The notes: generated from the letters alone by a model not told the origin. 25,270 nt of DNA from Pelargonium nanum (GCA_036897485.1 JAYMTF010001219.1:1-25270), one strand, 5' to 3'. Positions 1 through 10,120 are shown, counted from the first letter of the stretch. A program made the numbers and translations.

Positions 1-113
1 CCTTATAAGCAAACAAAACAATCCAATTTTATCTCTGTCACAGTATTATGTGGCAAGCAGTAAATGGATTTGTCAGAGCCAAAAGCACTCTAGTAGTGTT
101 ACCAAACAAGCCC
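1..113. mobile_element. Right end of a Harbinger/Tourist-like MITE, cut by the window edge
   Basis: Read on the minus strand, the terminus at 113 begins GGGCTTGTTTGGTAACACT, the GG-start plus TTTGG form usual for Tourist/PIF-Harbinger MITEs. It is followed on the plus strand by TTA at 114-116, which fits the 3-bp TTA target duplication of this superfamily. The partner end is not in the window. A related terminus occurs at 15982-16001. The superfamily call is inferred from terminal sequence only. Confidence 0.45.
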
Positions 114-1080
114 TTAGTTGTTATAATGATATGGCATCATATGCTGTTTGTGGCACCTAACTACCTGCAATAGCAGGTTAATGGGGTTTAATTTAAAAAA
201 TAAATGAGTTAACGGGTTTAAATCATGCGATACCATAATTAGGAGTTAAAGCCAAAAAATAAGCGCGTCCAGGAGAGGCAAAACTAATTAACCTATATAT
301 ATATATTTTTTTTTTCTTCTTTTGCTTTGCTGGACAAAACTTGTACATATATATACACACACTTTAAATGCCATGCAAAAATATAATATTATACAATTTA
401 TTGTACTACAATTTATTTTAAATAGTTATTTTGTTTTATTTAACACTTCTAATTTGGGTTTAAAATTTTCTTAATACACAAAAATTTTCATTTTATATTG
501 ATTTACTATAATAATTTTATTACTTTAATATATATGGGTTGTAGTCAAATAATCTAGCCAAATAACGGGAATTTACAGATCTTCCAATCGATTTTAAAAT
601 CACTATTGATTTTTTAACTATCATATCTCAACATTTAGTGTCCATAAATCAATTGTCTACTAGAATTTAACTTCCTATTAGTCTCATATTTTGCATATAC
701 ACTCAATTAATAGAGGTTAAAGCGTGTCACGCGTGCAAAATTTGAGATAAACTGAAAGTTAAATAAATATTTTTTTTTACCAACAGTGATGAGATTATAC
801 AATACAAGAATGTATGGTGATTTTAAAAATAGTTAAAGAGTCAATTATGAGATGGGAGTACATTAGAGGATGGTTTATAAGAATTACTCTAAATTTGAAG
901 GTGTAAACGACATTCGGCTTCTCTTAGTTTTACATTTGTTTTTACGTTAGTTTCCTTTTCAATGGTATAGAGTGGGGTGCAGTTTGGAGTTAAATGGAGA
1001 GTTATCCTTGTTCTACAGCTGATCTAATATGAAACAGCAGCATATACTAGGAGGCATTGAGCTATCCTATCTCCCATGGC
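114..1080. other. AT-rich intergenic DNA without a recognisable gene
   Basis: I see no coding signal, RNA gene or clear inverted repeat here. The stretch is very AT-rich with several TATATA runs and homopolymers. It leads into the promoter of the small gene that starts at 1326. Confidence 0.6.
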
Positions 1081-1084
1081 CATC

Positions 1085-1279
1085 ACACGTGTTAAGACCT
1101 GAATGAAATACAGTGACGTGTCCAGGGGCAATAATTTGATGTGTCACCCTTATCCTGATCCACTCCCATCACATCACAGTGCCACGTGTAGAGTAAGGAG
1201 GTAACATTCCTCTCCATGCATCGATCGATCACACGTGTCTCCTACGACAGAAGAAAACATGGATCAGTAGGTTATAAAT
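1085..1279 (+). promoter_or_regulatory. Promoter of the 1326 gene: four ACGT-core elements and a TATA box
   Basis: ACGT-core elements occur at 1085-1093 (ACACGTGTT), 1115-1120 (GACGTG), 1183-1189 (CACGTGT) and 1230-1239 (CACACGTGTC). Three of them are full CACGTG G-boxes. A TATA box, TATAAAT, lies at 1273-1279, 47 bases before the ATG, so transcription should start near 1305 with a short leader. G-box/ABRE clusters of this kind are bound by bZIP and bHLH factors, and repeated copies are typical of ABA- or light-responsive plant promoters. The stress-response reading is inference. Confidence 0.6.
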
Positions 1280-1325
1280 TGGAAAAAATAAGTTCAAATC
1301 ACCTGCAGGCTGCAACAGGAGAAGA

Positions 1326-1752
1326 ATGGCCGTCACAGCTGAGGAACCGATTCTCTCAAGACTCGATCGCTTGGACAATATGGTAATTAAGGGCATGCAT
1401 GCTCTCAATGTTTTGTTATAATATATATTCTTAATTAACGGTACATTTACAGTTGAGGCAGCTGGAGGAGATGAAAGGGTGCGTGTCGGAGGAGTTGTCG
1501 TGTAAAAGCTTAGAGAAGCATTGTCGTCCAATTGATGAGGTGATGATGGAGACGGAAGCCAAAGGGTCTCTGATGGAGAGGCTTCATCATGTGGAGGACC
1601 GCATCTTCAAATTGTGTTCGCACTTGGAGGAGGAACTGGAGGCTGACAGGAAGAGATCGCAAGACTTGCACTCCAACACTACTACTCATTCCCCCAAGAA
1701 AGGGCTCAAGCAATTCGTCAAGAAATGTGTTCCAGGAAAACATAAGTCATAA
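1326..1752 (+). CDS. Small plant coiled-coil-type protein, 118 residues, two exons
   Basis: Exon 1 is 1326-1382 and encodes MAVTAEEPILSRLDRLDNM. A 70-base GT-AG intron at 1383-1452 follows, then exon 2 at 1453-1752, ending in TAA. The join is in phase 0 and gives 118 residues. The N-terminal ILSRLDRLDNMLRQLEEM segment is an amphipathic heptad-like helix. A central conserved-looking block (SLEKHCRPIDEVMMETE, then KGSLMERLHHVEDRIFKL) leads into a second charged helix, EEELEADRKR. The C-terminus is basic (KKGLKQFVKKCVPGKHKS). I see no signal peptide or membrane segment. I associate this block with uncharacterised plant coiled-coil proteins, from memory, and no biochemical role is known to me. 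The ATG lies just after a good TATA box and G-boxes. The gene model is well supported and the function is open. Confidence 0.82.
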
Positions 1753-3473
1753 TTCTCCAATTTTGTAATTTACTTCATTTCAACTTATTTGCTCTTTCAA
1801 TGGTCTGGCCACTTCTTACTTATTTGGGTAGATTTCAATGGTGTGAAAGCAAAACCAGGCACGACCTCCGCGGCATTTGTGAAGAATGGTCGACGACGAA
1901 TAGTTAATCTATAGTTGATCTCACATAGAAAACCCAGATTTCAGGTTGAAAATTGTGAATTTTCTTTATTTTTATTTATATGCCACCTCAGCACAATAAT
2001 GCCACATCATCAAACGGTTAAGGTTAATTATAACTCCATACTAAATTGAGTATTAGGCCAAAGTTCGTGTACCAGACAACTAGTTCAAGTTTACTACATA
2101 TTTATTATCTTAATACATGTTGGGGATTTTTAATAAAATGTTGTTCAAGTCTAAGTGTGAGTCTTGAGCTTTCAGATCTTGGTCTCAAACCCGTGAACTT
2201 TACTAGGTAACATATCATTAGTAGAGAGCCCGTAATATTTTTCAGACACTGCTTTGAAAATGAGAGTCAAAATTACAAAGGTAGAGAGAAAGCAGTAAAA
2301 ATACAATCAATGAATATATCTAATCTTTTCTACCAAGGCATGTTGGACCAAACGATTTAAACGCTTTAGATTTCTATTTACGTCTCGGGTTCGAGTATTT
2401 TTGCCGACAGTATGGGTCAAAAAGGGAGAGCTAGGTCAACTGATTAAAAGAAAAACTATATAACATTTTAAGTGGTACGACAGCCCCTAACTTAAATTTT
2501 TCACACTATTTTGAGTACGGCAATTTTCACCCTCTTAATGATTTTTAATGGAAGATCCAAATATGAGATTTTCAATTAAGATCTGTATAATTTGTTAGTA
2601 CGCTTGAGTTAAATAAATTAACCCTTTAAGGTTCAAAACCCAACAAGATCCGCAAATGGTTTTGTTTTTCTTCTTTTCTTGTTCTTTTGCCTTCTACTGT
2701 ACTCAATCTTCTTTCCCTATAATAATATCTTGCTGATAAAAATAAAAAAAAAATCAAGATTTTGATGGATATACAGAACACCAATCCTCTCTACAAACTC
2801 TTGTGAACAGTTGATACATTCAGCTTATCAAAAAAAAAAAAAAAAAACAGTTGATACATTCTCAAAATTGATATTGGCTCTATCATTAGTCATGTTTGGA
2901 CACTGCTATAATAATTTCCTCAAAGAAATACAAATTGTAGATGAAATCTTGATACTAATTAATGAGATTAAACCTGATTTTTTTTTGGACTTTCTCTTTT
3001 CTGCATGCATACATGCATGGGTTGGGTTCAAAATTGCTTATAAAACAACTTGTAGCTGAGTGCTTGTCAATGTCTCCCACTACTAGTGAATAGTGATCAT
3101 GTCTCACCATTTGATGACAGACACAAAATATAATGCGATTTTAGGTGCTCAAATGACCTATATATGTAAATGTAAATGTTTGTGTATTTGTTAAACTCAG
3201 ATCACTTAATGGATGTTTGATATCTCACTTTTTTGCTAAAGTGTGCATTTAACTTTATACGCTTAATAATATAAAAAGACAGTTGCATGTAAAGAGTTCA
3301 ACCTTTGCAATATATATAATACATACAATGATATCAAAAACACAAATTCCACTTGTACAAACAAGGGAAGCAAAACTGCAAACAGAAAATCTGTCAGGAG
3401 AAAAATAAATTATTTGTTAAAAAAAAAAGAAGAGATGATACATATATAAGACTTGGGAAATCTATCCTTGAAA
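1753..3473. other. Intergenic region between the convergent small gene and MATE gene
   Basis: This stretch holds the 3' ends of two convergent genes. Apart from the micro-retroposon at 2806-2861 I see no gene. The open frame at 2811-3059 runs through that poly(A) tract and is not credible. A segment at 2344-2395 loosely resembles a pol III box A/box B pair (TGGACCAAACG, then GGTTCGAG), but is too weak to call a SINE. No clear AATAAA signal is visible just after either stop codon, which is common in plants. Confidence 0.5.
2806..2861 (+). mobile_element. Micro-retroposon: poly(A) insert flanked by a 16-bp target-site duplication
   Basis: The 16-mer AACAGTTGATACATTC occurs at 2806-2821 and again, without mismatch, at 2846-2861. 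Between the copies are only AGCTTATC and a pure A-tract. A poly(A)-ended insert between perfect direct repeats of this length is the signature of target-primed reverse transcription by LINE machinery. Here the inserted body is almost entirely truncated. The perfect repeats suggest a recent event. Slippage would not explain the unique 16-mer on both sides. Confidence 0.72.
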
Positions 3474-3622
3474 TTATGTAAACAATTTGCCTCTTAAAAA
3501 GCGCCAAGGTCCACTTCCAGTTCCCATCCTGCAAAGAAAAGGGCCAATTTTACTTCACTAAATAATACTTCAAAATTACGCAAACACAAATTTATGTTTA
3601 CTAATGCATGGCACACATGAGA

Positions 3623-3653
<31 letters not shown>

Positions 3654-6600
3654 AGAGAGAGAGGGAGATAAGTAAAAAAAAGGGAAATAAAAATATAAAA
3701 TAAAATAATAATACAAACAAATAGAAAAAACTTCACATCCTTTTGATAAATTGATGTCCTCAAATATTCATGTCTACCCTACATACAAACTCAAAAGCTT
3801 ATATTAGTAGGTAGATGACCCTATACTTTGTAGCTTTTCAATGTGCGATAAATTAATATATATATTCAATAAACATGAACTTAAATACTATATCTCATTC
3901 GAGAGATACTCGAAAGAGATGTAAAAATATGCAAAATATCTATTGATGACCACATTCTTTAACAATATCTCCGGCGCAAAACAGAAGCATGCATGATGGT
4001 CATACTAATTCCAGGAGTATAATAAATTATTCAATGAATAGTTAATATATCTTAGCGCAAGTGGGAGTTGTTGAATATTAATGGCTAATAGTAAATTACC
4101 TCCAAATACCAGCAAAAGTACGCAGAAGCATATAAATTGTTAGAGCAACCCAGATTCCAAGAAGACCATAGCTTTTCGAAAGAAGGAACAAGGAAGCAAT
4201 GCTCACTGCAGCCACCAGCACCTGAAAATTAAACCAATACAAAAAACACAAAATTAGCTAACCATATTAAGTTTTGTAAATAATTAGGTTTTATATATAT
4301 TAATTTTGAAGAAATTAAGAAACTTGCCATGGAGTATGCAGAGTAGGCAAAATCAGATGCACCAAAGTTGACACCATCAAATACAAAAGCTAGTGAATTG
4401 ATGGGCTGTGTAGCGGCCACAAAGGGAACGCCAATAGCTATGAGTTTCAGAACTTGAACATCTTTTGTAAAGATTCCGGATCCGAATTGCAAGCCTAGTC
4501 CAACAACAGCTGCGAGAGCCAAGCCAAGAACAAGACTCATCTGCAGGACTCGTGCAGCAGCTGCTGTTGCTCTGTTGTAGTCTTTGTCAGCAAAAGCACC
4601 AGCTAAAATGGCCTGTCCGGCTACAGCCAAACCATCAGCAAGAAGCGAAGAAGCGAGCCACACTTGCAAGCATATCTGGAAGGCCGCCATTGGCAGGGAG
4701 CCCAACCGTGCAGCCAATGATGCAGCTAGTGTCACACAAAATGTCACTGCTATCACTCGACCTAGCAACCAAAATCCTGCATCAAATAACAATTCCATTT
4801 CCAATTACTTCGAGGAAACCATGTTGAAGGGGTGAAATAAGTCCTATATCGGACAAATATAAAGTGTAAAAGCTACATATAATGGTGCATGTGAAATCTA
4901 TTAACAAGGTACAATTTAGTAGCGGAAGTCTAAGCCATTATGCGCCTAGTTATAAAATTTAACATTGTATAAGAGCTGGTTTTTTATTCAAGTTTGAACC
5001 CGTTTATATGTTGCCTCATGCGGTATCCAACCCGCTTGCAGATGGTGATGCCTGCAGAAGCCTGTGTGAGGAGGAGTGCCGATTTAAAAAGCTCCCGATA
5101 TTGTGCATGTGTCGATCCCACACATATAAGAAAAATGTGACCCTCCAAAGGTGAGGGGAGTGATTGAAGCGGGTGAAATAAGGTTGAATGTTATGTAGTA
5201 GAAGCCTAAATCATTATGTGTAGCCAAATTATGAAATTTAACAAACCTTGCATGCACATTCATATATATATATATACATTGATCACTTAATAAATTAATT
5301 ACCATTTTTAAGAAAGCGGCTGAATTGCAAGTCCATGATACTGGGAGGCAACAAATTAACTTGTTTCATCAATGTCAACAGCAGGATCAGTGTAATCAAA
5401 TACCTACAAATTAATATATAATTAGTACATGAAATGAAAGGGAAAAAAGAAAAGAAAAACCATTACTCATGACATATATAAATACATATGTATGTATGTT
5501 CTTACTGAGAAATAACATGAGCAATTGCTGCACCAGTGACCCCTAATTTGCACACAAAGATGAGTATTGGATCCAAAATGATATTTGCTACATCTCCTAC
5601 AACTGTGGCATATAAAGGAGTTGTTGTGTCCTTAAACCCTCGAAAAACGCCTTGCATGGCTAAAGAGAGAAGTACAGCAGGAGCACCAAGTGATCTTAGT
5701 TTCAAATACCTCGTCGCCGGGGCGAGCATCGGAGAACCCTATATATATAGTCATTTCAATCAGCAAAACAAAAACACACAATCGGTTTAATTAAAAATGT
5801 AGATATAAATCAACTTACAGCTTTGATTCCCATGAAACCCAAGAGAATATTAGCCCCAAATATCAGAAATATAGCTTGTATGAGCCCAAGAATCATGCCC
5901 ATAACTATTGCTGTAGACGCCGAAGGTATGTTACGCTTCTGTTTAGTACTCATCGATTTAGCCTTACAATGATCTGCATGTAATTAATACATATAAACAT
6001 CATGCATGCGCAATTGATCATAACCTTATACACAAACTCGCGATCTGTAATAGAAATTTATGGATTTCAGCCACAAAATGTAATTTGTAATAAAATTGTG
6101 ACATAATGATTTCGGTCATTGTTTGGGTCGTCACAAATGGTTGTGACACAAATTTCTGTCACAAATGTGTGCGCGCTTATATATAAAATATGATTTCTGT
6201 CACAATTTGTGACGAAACTGTGACGGAAAATTTTCTCTCACAAATTTCTTTTACAGTTTGCAATTACTTTTCTTGTAGCGACATGAAATGGATAGAGATA
6301 TAGATGGAGTACCAATATTTGCTTCCTTTTCACCAACTTCATGAATTTCCTCATCTTTTGGCTTGTCAACAACAACCTTAACCTCTTTCAACATTATCTC
6401 CCCATCAACAAGTTTTGGTGTTTCAGTCAAATGAGTAGCTCTTCCAATGGTATCTTCCTCGGCAACAAAAGAAGTGGTTATGCTAACAAGTGGGAAGATG
6501 GTAACTTTAGAAGCTTGATTGAATACAGCTATAGCAACCCCTACAGCACCAAGTTCCACTGGACCTGCATGTTCATAAGCTACATAATTAAGCTTATAAA

Positions 6601-7003
6601 CTCATGAACAAGTACCTACATATCTATATGTATATATAGAGAGAGAAAAGATGTATGTTATGTAAGTAGAGACCTATGCGACCGATAAAAGCAGTGTCAA
6701 TAAGAGAAGCAATGGGATCAGCAGCTAAAGCTAGGGCTGCAGGGACTGCGATCTGCAGTATCTCCTTACCAAGTGCATCAAACTTCAGTACATGTCTGCA
6801 ATATGATTACAAAGTCTACATTATTTACACATTATTGTTTGGTACATCGATCTCGATCTGTATATATCATGAGATATATAAATTACATATATAATAATGA
6901 TAATAATAATAATGTACCTTGCATCTCTGAAGAAAACTGAGATTGGCATCTTCCATTTGCTTTGTTGTTCATGTACTTCATTACTATTAATCTCAGCCAT
7001 CAT
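3474..7003 (-). CDS. MATE-family transporter of the FRD3/DTX42-43 (citrate efflux) clade, nine exons
   Basis: Exons on the minus strand are 7003-6918, 6795-6674, 6564-6313, 5973-5819, 5738-5506, 5403-5303, 4776-4328, 4221-4100 and 3528-3474. Together they give 1575 nt: 524 residues plus TAA, the usual length for this clade. The N-terminal soluble part contains SVFFRDARHVLKFDALGKEI and is followed by a first helix with ADPIASLIDTAFIGRIG. A long charged cytosolic loop (about residues 105-170, rich in E and K) separates helices 2 and 3, a hallmark of plant citrate MATEs. Further landmarks are QGVFRGFKDTTTPLYAT, VVGDVANIILDPILIF, the seventh-exon helices around AGAFADKDY, and the C-terminal GIWVALTIYMLLR. 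Relatives export citrate with proton exchange for root-to-shoot iron movement or aluminium exclusion at the plasma membrane. I cannot tell FRD3-like from DTX42-like, so the substrate is inferred. Two tandem ATGs (7003 and 7000) are possible starts. Intron 7 uses a GC donor. All other introns are GT-AG. Confidence 0.93.
3622..3664. repeat. Compound AT/GT/GA microsatellite in MATE intron 8
   Basis: Three dinucleotide runs abut: about nine AT units (3623-3640), six GT units (3641-3652) and five to six GA units (3653-3663). They lie in intron 8 (3529-4099) of the MATE gene. Such compound runs are usually length-polymorphic. No function is implied. Confidence 0.9.
4222..4327 (-). other. GC-AG intron (intron 7) of the MATE gene
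   Basis: The 106-base intron begins GCAAGT right after codon ATG (4330-4328) and ends TTTTCAG before 4221. Joining ATG to GTG CTG GTG restores the family sequence YSMVLVAAVS in frame. A GT donor four bases later (GTTTCT) would break the frame and is a poor match. Apart from the C the donor fits the consensus AG/GCAAGT type well, as known GC-AG introns do. Confidence 0.82.
4827..5243. repeat. Insert-like segment with direct repeats in MATE intron 6
   Basis: Two diverged copies of a block occur in the same orientation inside intron 6 (4777-5302). One runs from about 4918 to 4963 and the other from about 5197 to 5243. Both carry AGTAG, AAG(T/C)CTAA, CATTATG and end in AAATTTAAC. GGGTGAAATAAG-like sequence lies further upstream of each, near 4830 and 5170. 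The motif CCTATATCGGACAAAT resembles the CCCACATCGG motif common near ends of plant LTR or TRIM elements. A decayed LTR-type or tandemly duplicated insert is likely, but the class is uncertain. Confidence 0.4.
6045..6280. mobile_element. Non-autonomous CACTA (En/Spm)-like insert in MATE intron 3
   Basis: Read inward on the minus strand, the right end at 6280 is CGCTACAAGAAAAG, one base from the plant CACTA terminus CACTACAAGAAA. The left end is a degraded partner, CTGTAATAGAAAT. Between them are many copies, in both orientations, of TGTCACAAA / TTTGTGAC(A/G)GAAA. This matches the crowded subterminal repeats that CACTA transposases bind. No clean 3-bp target duplication is visible. It fills most of intron 3 (5974-6312), leaving both splice sites intact. 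Confidence 0.62.
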
Positions 7004-7061
7004 ATAGAAAATGCCAAATAACTTTGTTCAACTAAGCTCCAAACAAAAGTTTATAAAGTGT

Positions 7062-7194
7062 CTGCATAAAATTTGGTATCAGAAACTTTAATGCTTGCAT
7101 ATATGTGAAGACAAAAAGAAAGGTATAGCCAGAAAGATGATCATCATGCAAGTAGCAGACATTAATGAATCTGTATGTATAAATATATACTAAC
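7062..7194 (-). other. Probable intron in the 5' UTR of the MATE gene
   Basis: On the minus strand AAAAGG/GTTAGT at 7194 makes a fair donor. TTTTATGCAG/ACACTT, ending at 7062, makes a good acceptor. Removing these 133 bases leaves a leader of roughly 100 bases between the predicted start of transcription (near 7240) and the ATG at 7003. No competing upstream in-frame ATG is required. This is inferred from splice-site quality only. Confidence 0.4.
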
Positions 7195-7265
7195 CCTTTT
7201 TCAGAAAGATATGAAAATGCAGATCTCCTTTGTCTTAACAATGAAGATGAAGTGAAATACTATTG

Positions 7266-7273
7266 CATATATA
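7266..7273 (-). promoter_or_regulatory. Candidate TATA box of the MATE gene
   Basis: Minus-strand TATATATG, set in GGCC-TATATATG-CAATAG, lies about 265 bases before the ATG and would place the transcription start near 7240. It is the best TATA motif upstream of the gene. The nested MITEs begin less than 300 bases further upstream. Confidence 0.5.
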
Positions 7274-7551
7274 GGCCAAGTACACAATGAAAATATATGA
7301 AGTCTCAGCCTCCCCCAGTTGACAAGGAATTAAGCAGATCTATGCATACATCACCAGCTAAATAAAAGTACTAAAGTACAACACTAGTCTTACTAACCCT
7401 GCACATACAAGTCACTGTCTTTGCGTGAAAACCAAGATTACATTCACATGACATTTTTTCTTTAATTTTAGCCTCTAATTAGGGTTTAGCCTTATTTAAG
7501 TCTATGGATTCTATTTTTCATATAACTAAACCTACATTACCGATTATAGCC

Positions 7552-8263
7552 GGTTTTGATGGAACACGTTATCATGCCACCTAAGATTTTAGACCACGTC
7601 AACAGTACTACATGTTAGACACCAACTGTGATAGATGAAACGGTAGAGCATTTTATTTTATCCTTTTGAGGTAAGAACGTCAAAACGACGTCGTTTCAAG
7701 TGTGGTTATGTCTAAAAATGAAACGTTTTCATTCCATCTATCACAACTGAAAGTTAACATGAACTAAAATCTTAGGTATGTGGCATGACGATCAGGGACG
7801 AATTCAGAATATTAACTCAGTGGGGGCAAATTTATTCAATAAAATTTATTAATATAAAAATATATATTAATTAACTCTCTCCCAAACACACACATATATG
7901 TGTATTTTGTGTATTGAATAAATATAAACTCCTCACCAACAATAATATATTTACACTTTTATTTTCAAGAGAAAAATTATAGTAAAAAAAGATGTTAAGA
8001 AGATAAGAAGTCCAATTATAAATTTAATTTAAGCCCAATAGTTATAAAAGTTGGTGAGGACAGAGATAAAATCTTTTTAAACTAGGGGCATGTTTAAGTT
8101 TTAGTTTTTAGTGGGGGCAAATGTATAAAATAAGAGGGACAAATGTGAAAAAAGTTAAAAACAAAAATTAAAGGTAAGATTTGAAAAATAAATTATCAAT
8201 GGGGCAATTGCCCCCAATCTCCTCTACATGGATCCGTCCATGATGACGAAGACGTGTCAAACC
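7552..8263. mobile_element. Foldback MITE upstream of the MATE gene, interrupted by a hAT MITE
   Basis: The left arm ATCATGCCACCTAAGATTTTAG (7571-7592) pairs with CTAAAATCTTAGG and GTGGCATGA (7764-7788). GTGATAGATGAAACG pairs with CATCTATCACAAC further in. The pairing continues outward as GGTTTTGA..ACACGT (7552-7569) against ACGTGTCAAACC (8252-8263), but only when the hAT element at 7793-8242 is skipped. The centre is the perfect palindrome AAACGACGTCGTTT (7683-7696). The unspliced element would be about 250 bp. No clear target duplication was found, so the superfamily is unknown. Confidence 0.6.
7793..8242. mobile_element. hAT MITE with imperfect terminal repeats and 8-bp target duplication
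   Basis: The left end is CAGGGACGAATTCAG. The right end, read on the minus strand, is CATGGACGGATCCATG. Both are followed inward by a GGGGGCAA block (near 7823 and 8210). These are Tip100-type hAT termini. The flanks ATGACGAT (7785-7792) and ATGACGAA (8243-8250) match at seven of eight positions, the correct duplication length for hAT. The 450-bp body is AT-rich and has no transposase, so it is non-autonomous. It sits inside the right arm of the foldback MITE, so it is the younger insertion. Confidence 0.8.
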
Positions 8264-9539
8264 ATGTTAAATCCTAATTAGGGTCCTTTGCATGTACATG
8301 TGTATGGAAATACGACCCAGCTATTATAATTAGGTCACCCATGTCCAGAGACAGATGTCTTGTCTGAACAACACCTGCTGCTGCTGCCGATTGATCCTTA
8401 AAGCAAGGAAACTATATATTTATTCAAATTCCAATGTGTCTAAATTCTGAATGAGTTAGAACTTGGAGCCCTCTGATGATCCAAATATATAAATATATAT
8501 ATATATATATATCTACAAAGGTTCTCATTTCCAAACAATATAATTAATATATAATTAATTGAATGGAATTAATTCTTGGTTTGTGATGAAGCTTCCAGAT
8601 GGAGCCAAAAAAAGAACAACTTTTCATTTGAAGGAATGAATATTAAACAAAAATTAAATTAAGCAGATAATGTGGATTTGAATTTCTGGGAAAGAGAGTG
8701 ACATTCAGTGATACGTAGAATGAACCTCCCTCAGTGTGGAGTGGACCTGATAACACCCTATATTTTCAACGTGCCAGAGCCTTCTAAGAAATATATATAT
8801 ATATATACGTACAAACAAATGAATTAATTAAGAAACATCTGTTTCTGAACGTTTTCAACATATGTATGACAGTTAAAGAGGGATGGGCTTGTCCATGTCT
8901 GTCTAGTCTTCACTCTTCTTTGGAGATTCGTTTTGTTCCTTCCCCAGCTAAACCTCAAATTATGCTTCTTTAAGTACGGAACTTGTCAATCCAGGGACGG
9001 CTGGGTAGGTGCATGGTCAATGCAAAAACACTAATTATTTAGGGACCTCTCCTAGCTAGCTGGACTGCTTGATGCACAATAAGCGTTTGTTAAAATCAAT
9101 TTTTGATACAATATTTTTCATTCAACAACTTTTTCGCCTAGATGAACCAAGTCTAATGCACAATAAGAGTTGTTAATGTTTGCTCATTCCCCTCCTCCTC
9201 CTACTCACGCGGATTGGGGAGAGGTGCGCCTTGTCTAACAACTCAATTCTCCTTGATGGAACCTCATTTCCCAAAAAACAAAATATTTAATACTCCTATA
9301 TATGTTTAGGCTTAAGTAATTACGTTAGTTTTGAAATGTAGTTTTTGGAGTGCGTCCAAATTTATAGTTCACATATTTAATTATAATTAATATATGAAAA
9401 CAAAAAACGTTTAGTCTTAATTTTTTGCTCATGCTAAGTTAAATTAATGAAAAAATGACACCATATTAAAATTTCACTTCCACCAATACCAATGTGATGC
9501 TATCCGAAAAGTCATACGTTTACTTGACAAATTACAATG
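8264..9539. other. AT-rich intergenic DNA, no gene seen
   Basis: This stretch contains several (AT)n tracts, for example around 8486-8511 and 8790-8808. I could not find a coherent coding segment, RNA gene or paired terminal repeats. Composition changes to clearly GC-richer DNA after about 9540. Confidence 0.55.
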
Positions 9540-9868
9540 TGACATGTCGTGCCCGAGCGCCACACCATCTCCATCTCACAAACACGGATTTACAGACTTC
9601 CTCTCCAATCGTAGTTCCACGTACTCCCTCCCAAATAGTAGTTACGCAAACTTCTTGAATGGTAGATTTGCGGACTCGCCTGATCGAAACCATTGTGCAC
9701 ATCCAATATCATGAGTTGTGCCCAATGTCACTTGGTGGCTTCCGAAACCCTCACGGGCACCTGAAGTCATGGTCGCACCCAAAGACAATGTACGTCCACC
9801 CAACGTACGCATGTTCAACATACATCAGCCCAACTTACGTTCGCTCAACAATTGCCCAACGTACGTTT

Positions 9869-9934
9869 AAACACCTGAATTTCAATCACTAAAAGGATGA
9901 GAAACACCTAAATTTCAATCACTAAAGGGATGAG
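9869..9934. repeat. Two tandem copies of a 33-bp unit
   Basis: A 33-bp unit starting AAACACCT(G/A)AATTTCAATC runs 9869-9901 and again 9902-9934 with two differences. Just upstream, CCCAAC(G/T)TACG recurs at irregular spacing between about 9800 and 9866. Both lie in the presumed U3 of the LTR element. Confidence 0.85.
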
Positions 9935-10024
9935 AAACGTTCTCATAAAAATGGTCTAATCACACAAAACTTAATTGTCCACGCACGACGAAAGATGAAA
10001 CTATTAGGAGGCAAACATTGAGAG

Positions 10025-10120
10025 CACGCTCAATCCAACTGCGACGGGCACCCTTGTCGCGACTGGATTGAATGTGTGCACTCAATCCCATCGCAACGAG
10101 CTCCCTTGTCATTACGGAAG
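10025..10120. repeat. Diverged tandem repeat containing a hairpin, in LTR U3
   Basis: Two units share GCAC(G/T)CTCAATCC and a later C-CCCTTGTC core, about 51 bases apart. Within the first unit CAATCCA..TGCGAC (from 10031) faces GTCGCGACTGGATTG (to 10070), forming an imperfect hairpin. Repeated GC-rich U3 units are common in plant LTRs. Confidence 0.55.

Noticed and set aside
2344..2395. Possible SINE promoter boxes
   Set aside because: The box A match is imperfect, and no A-rich tail or second copy was found.
2811..3059. 82-residue frame with a lysine run
   Set aside because: The lysine run is the poly(A) tract of the micro-retroposon, so this is not a gene.
9869..9934. CRISPR-like repeat array
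   Set aside because: Two adjacent 33-bp copies have no spacer between them and lie in a plant LTR. This is a tandem duplication.
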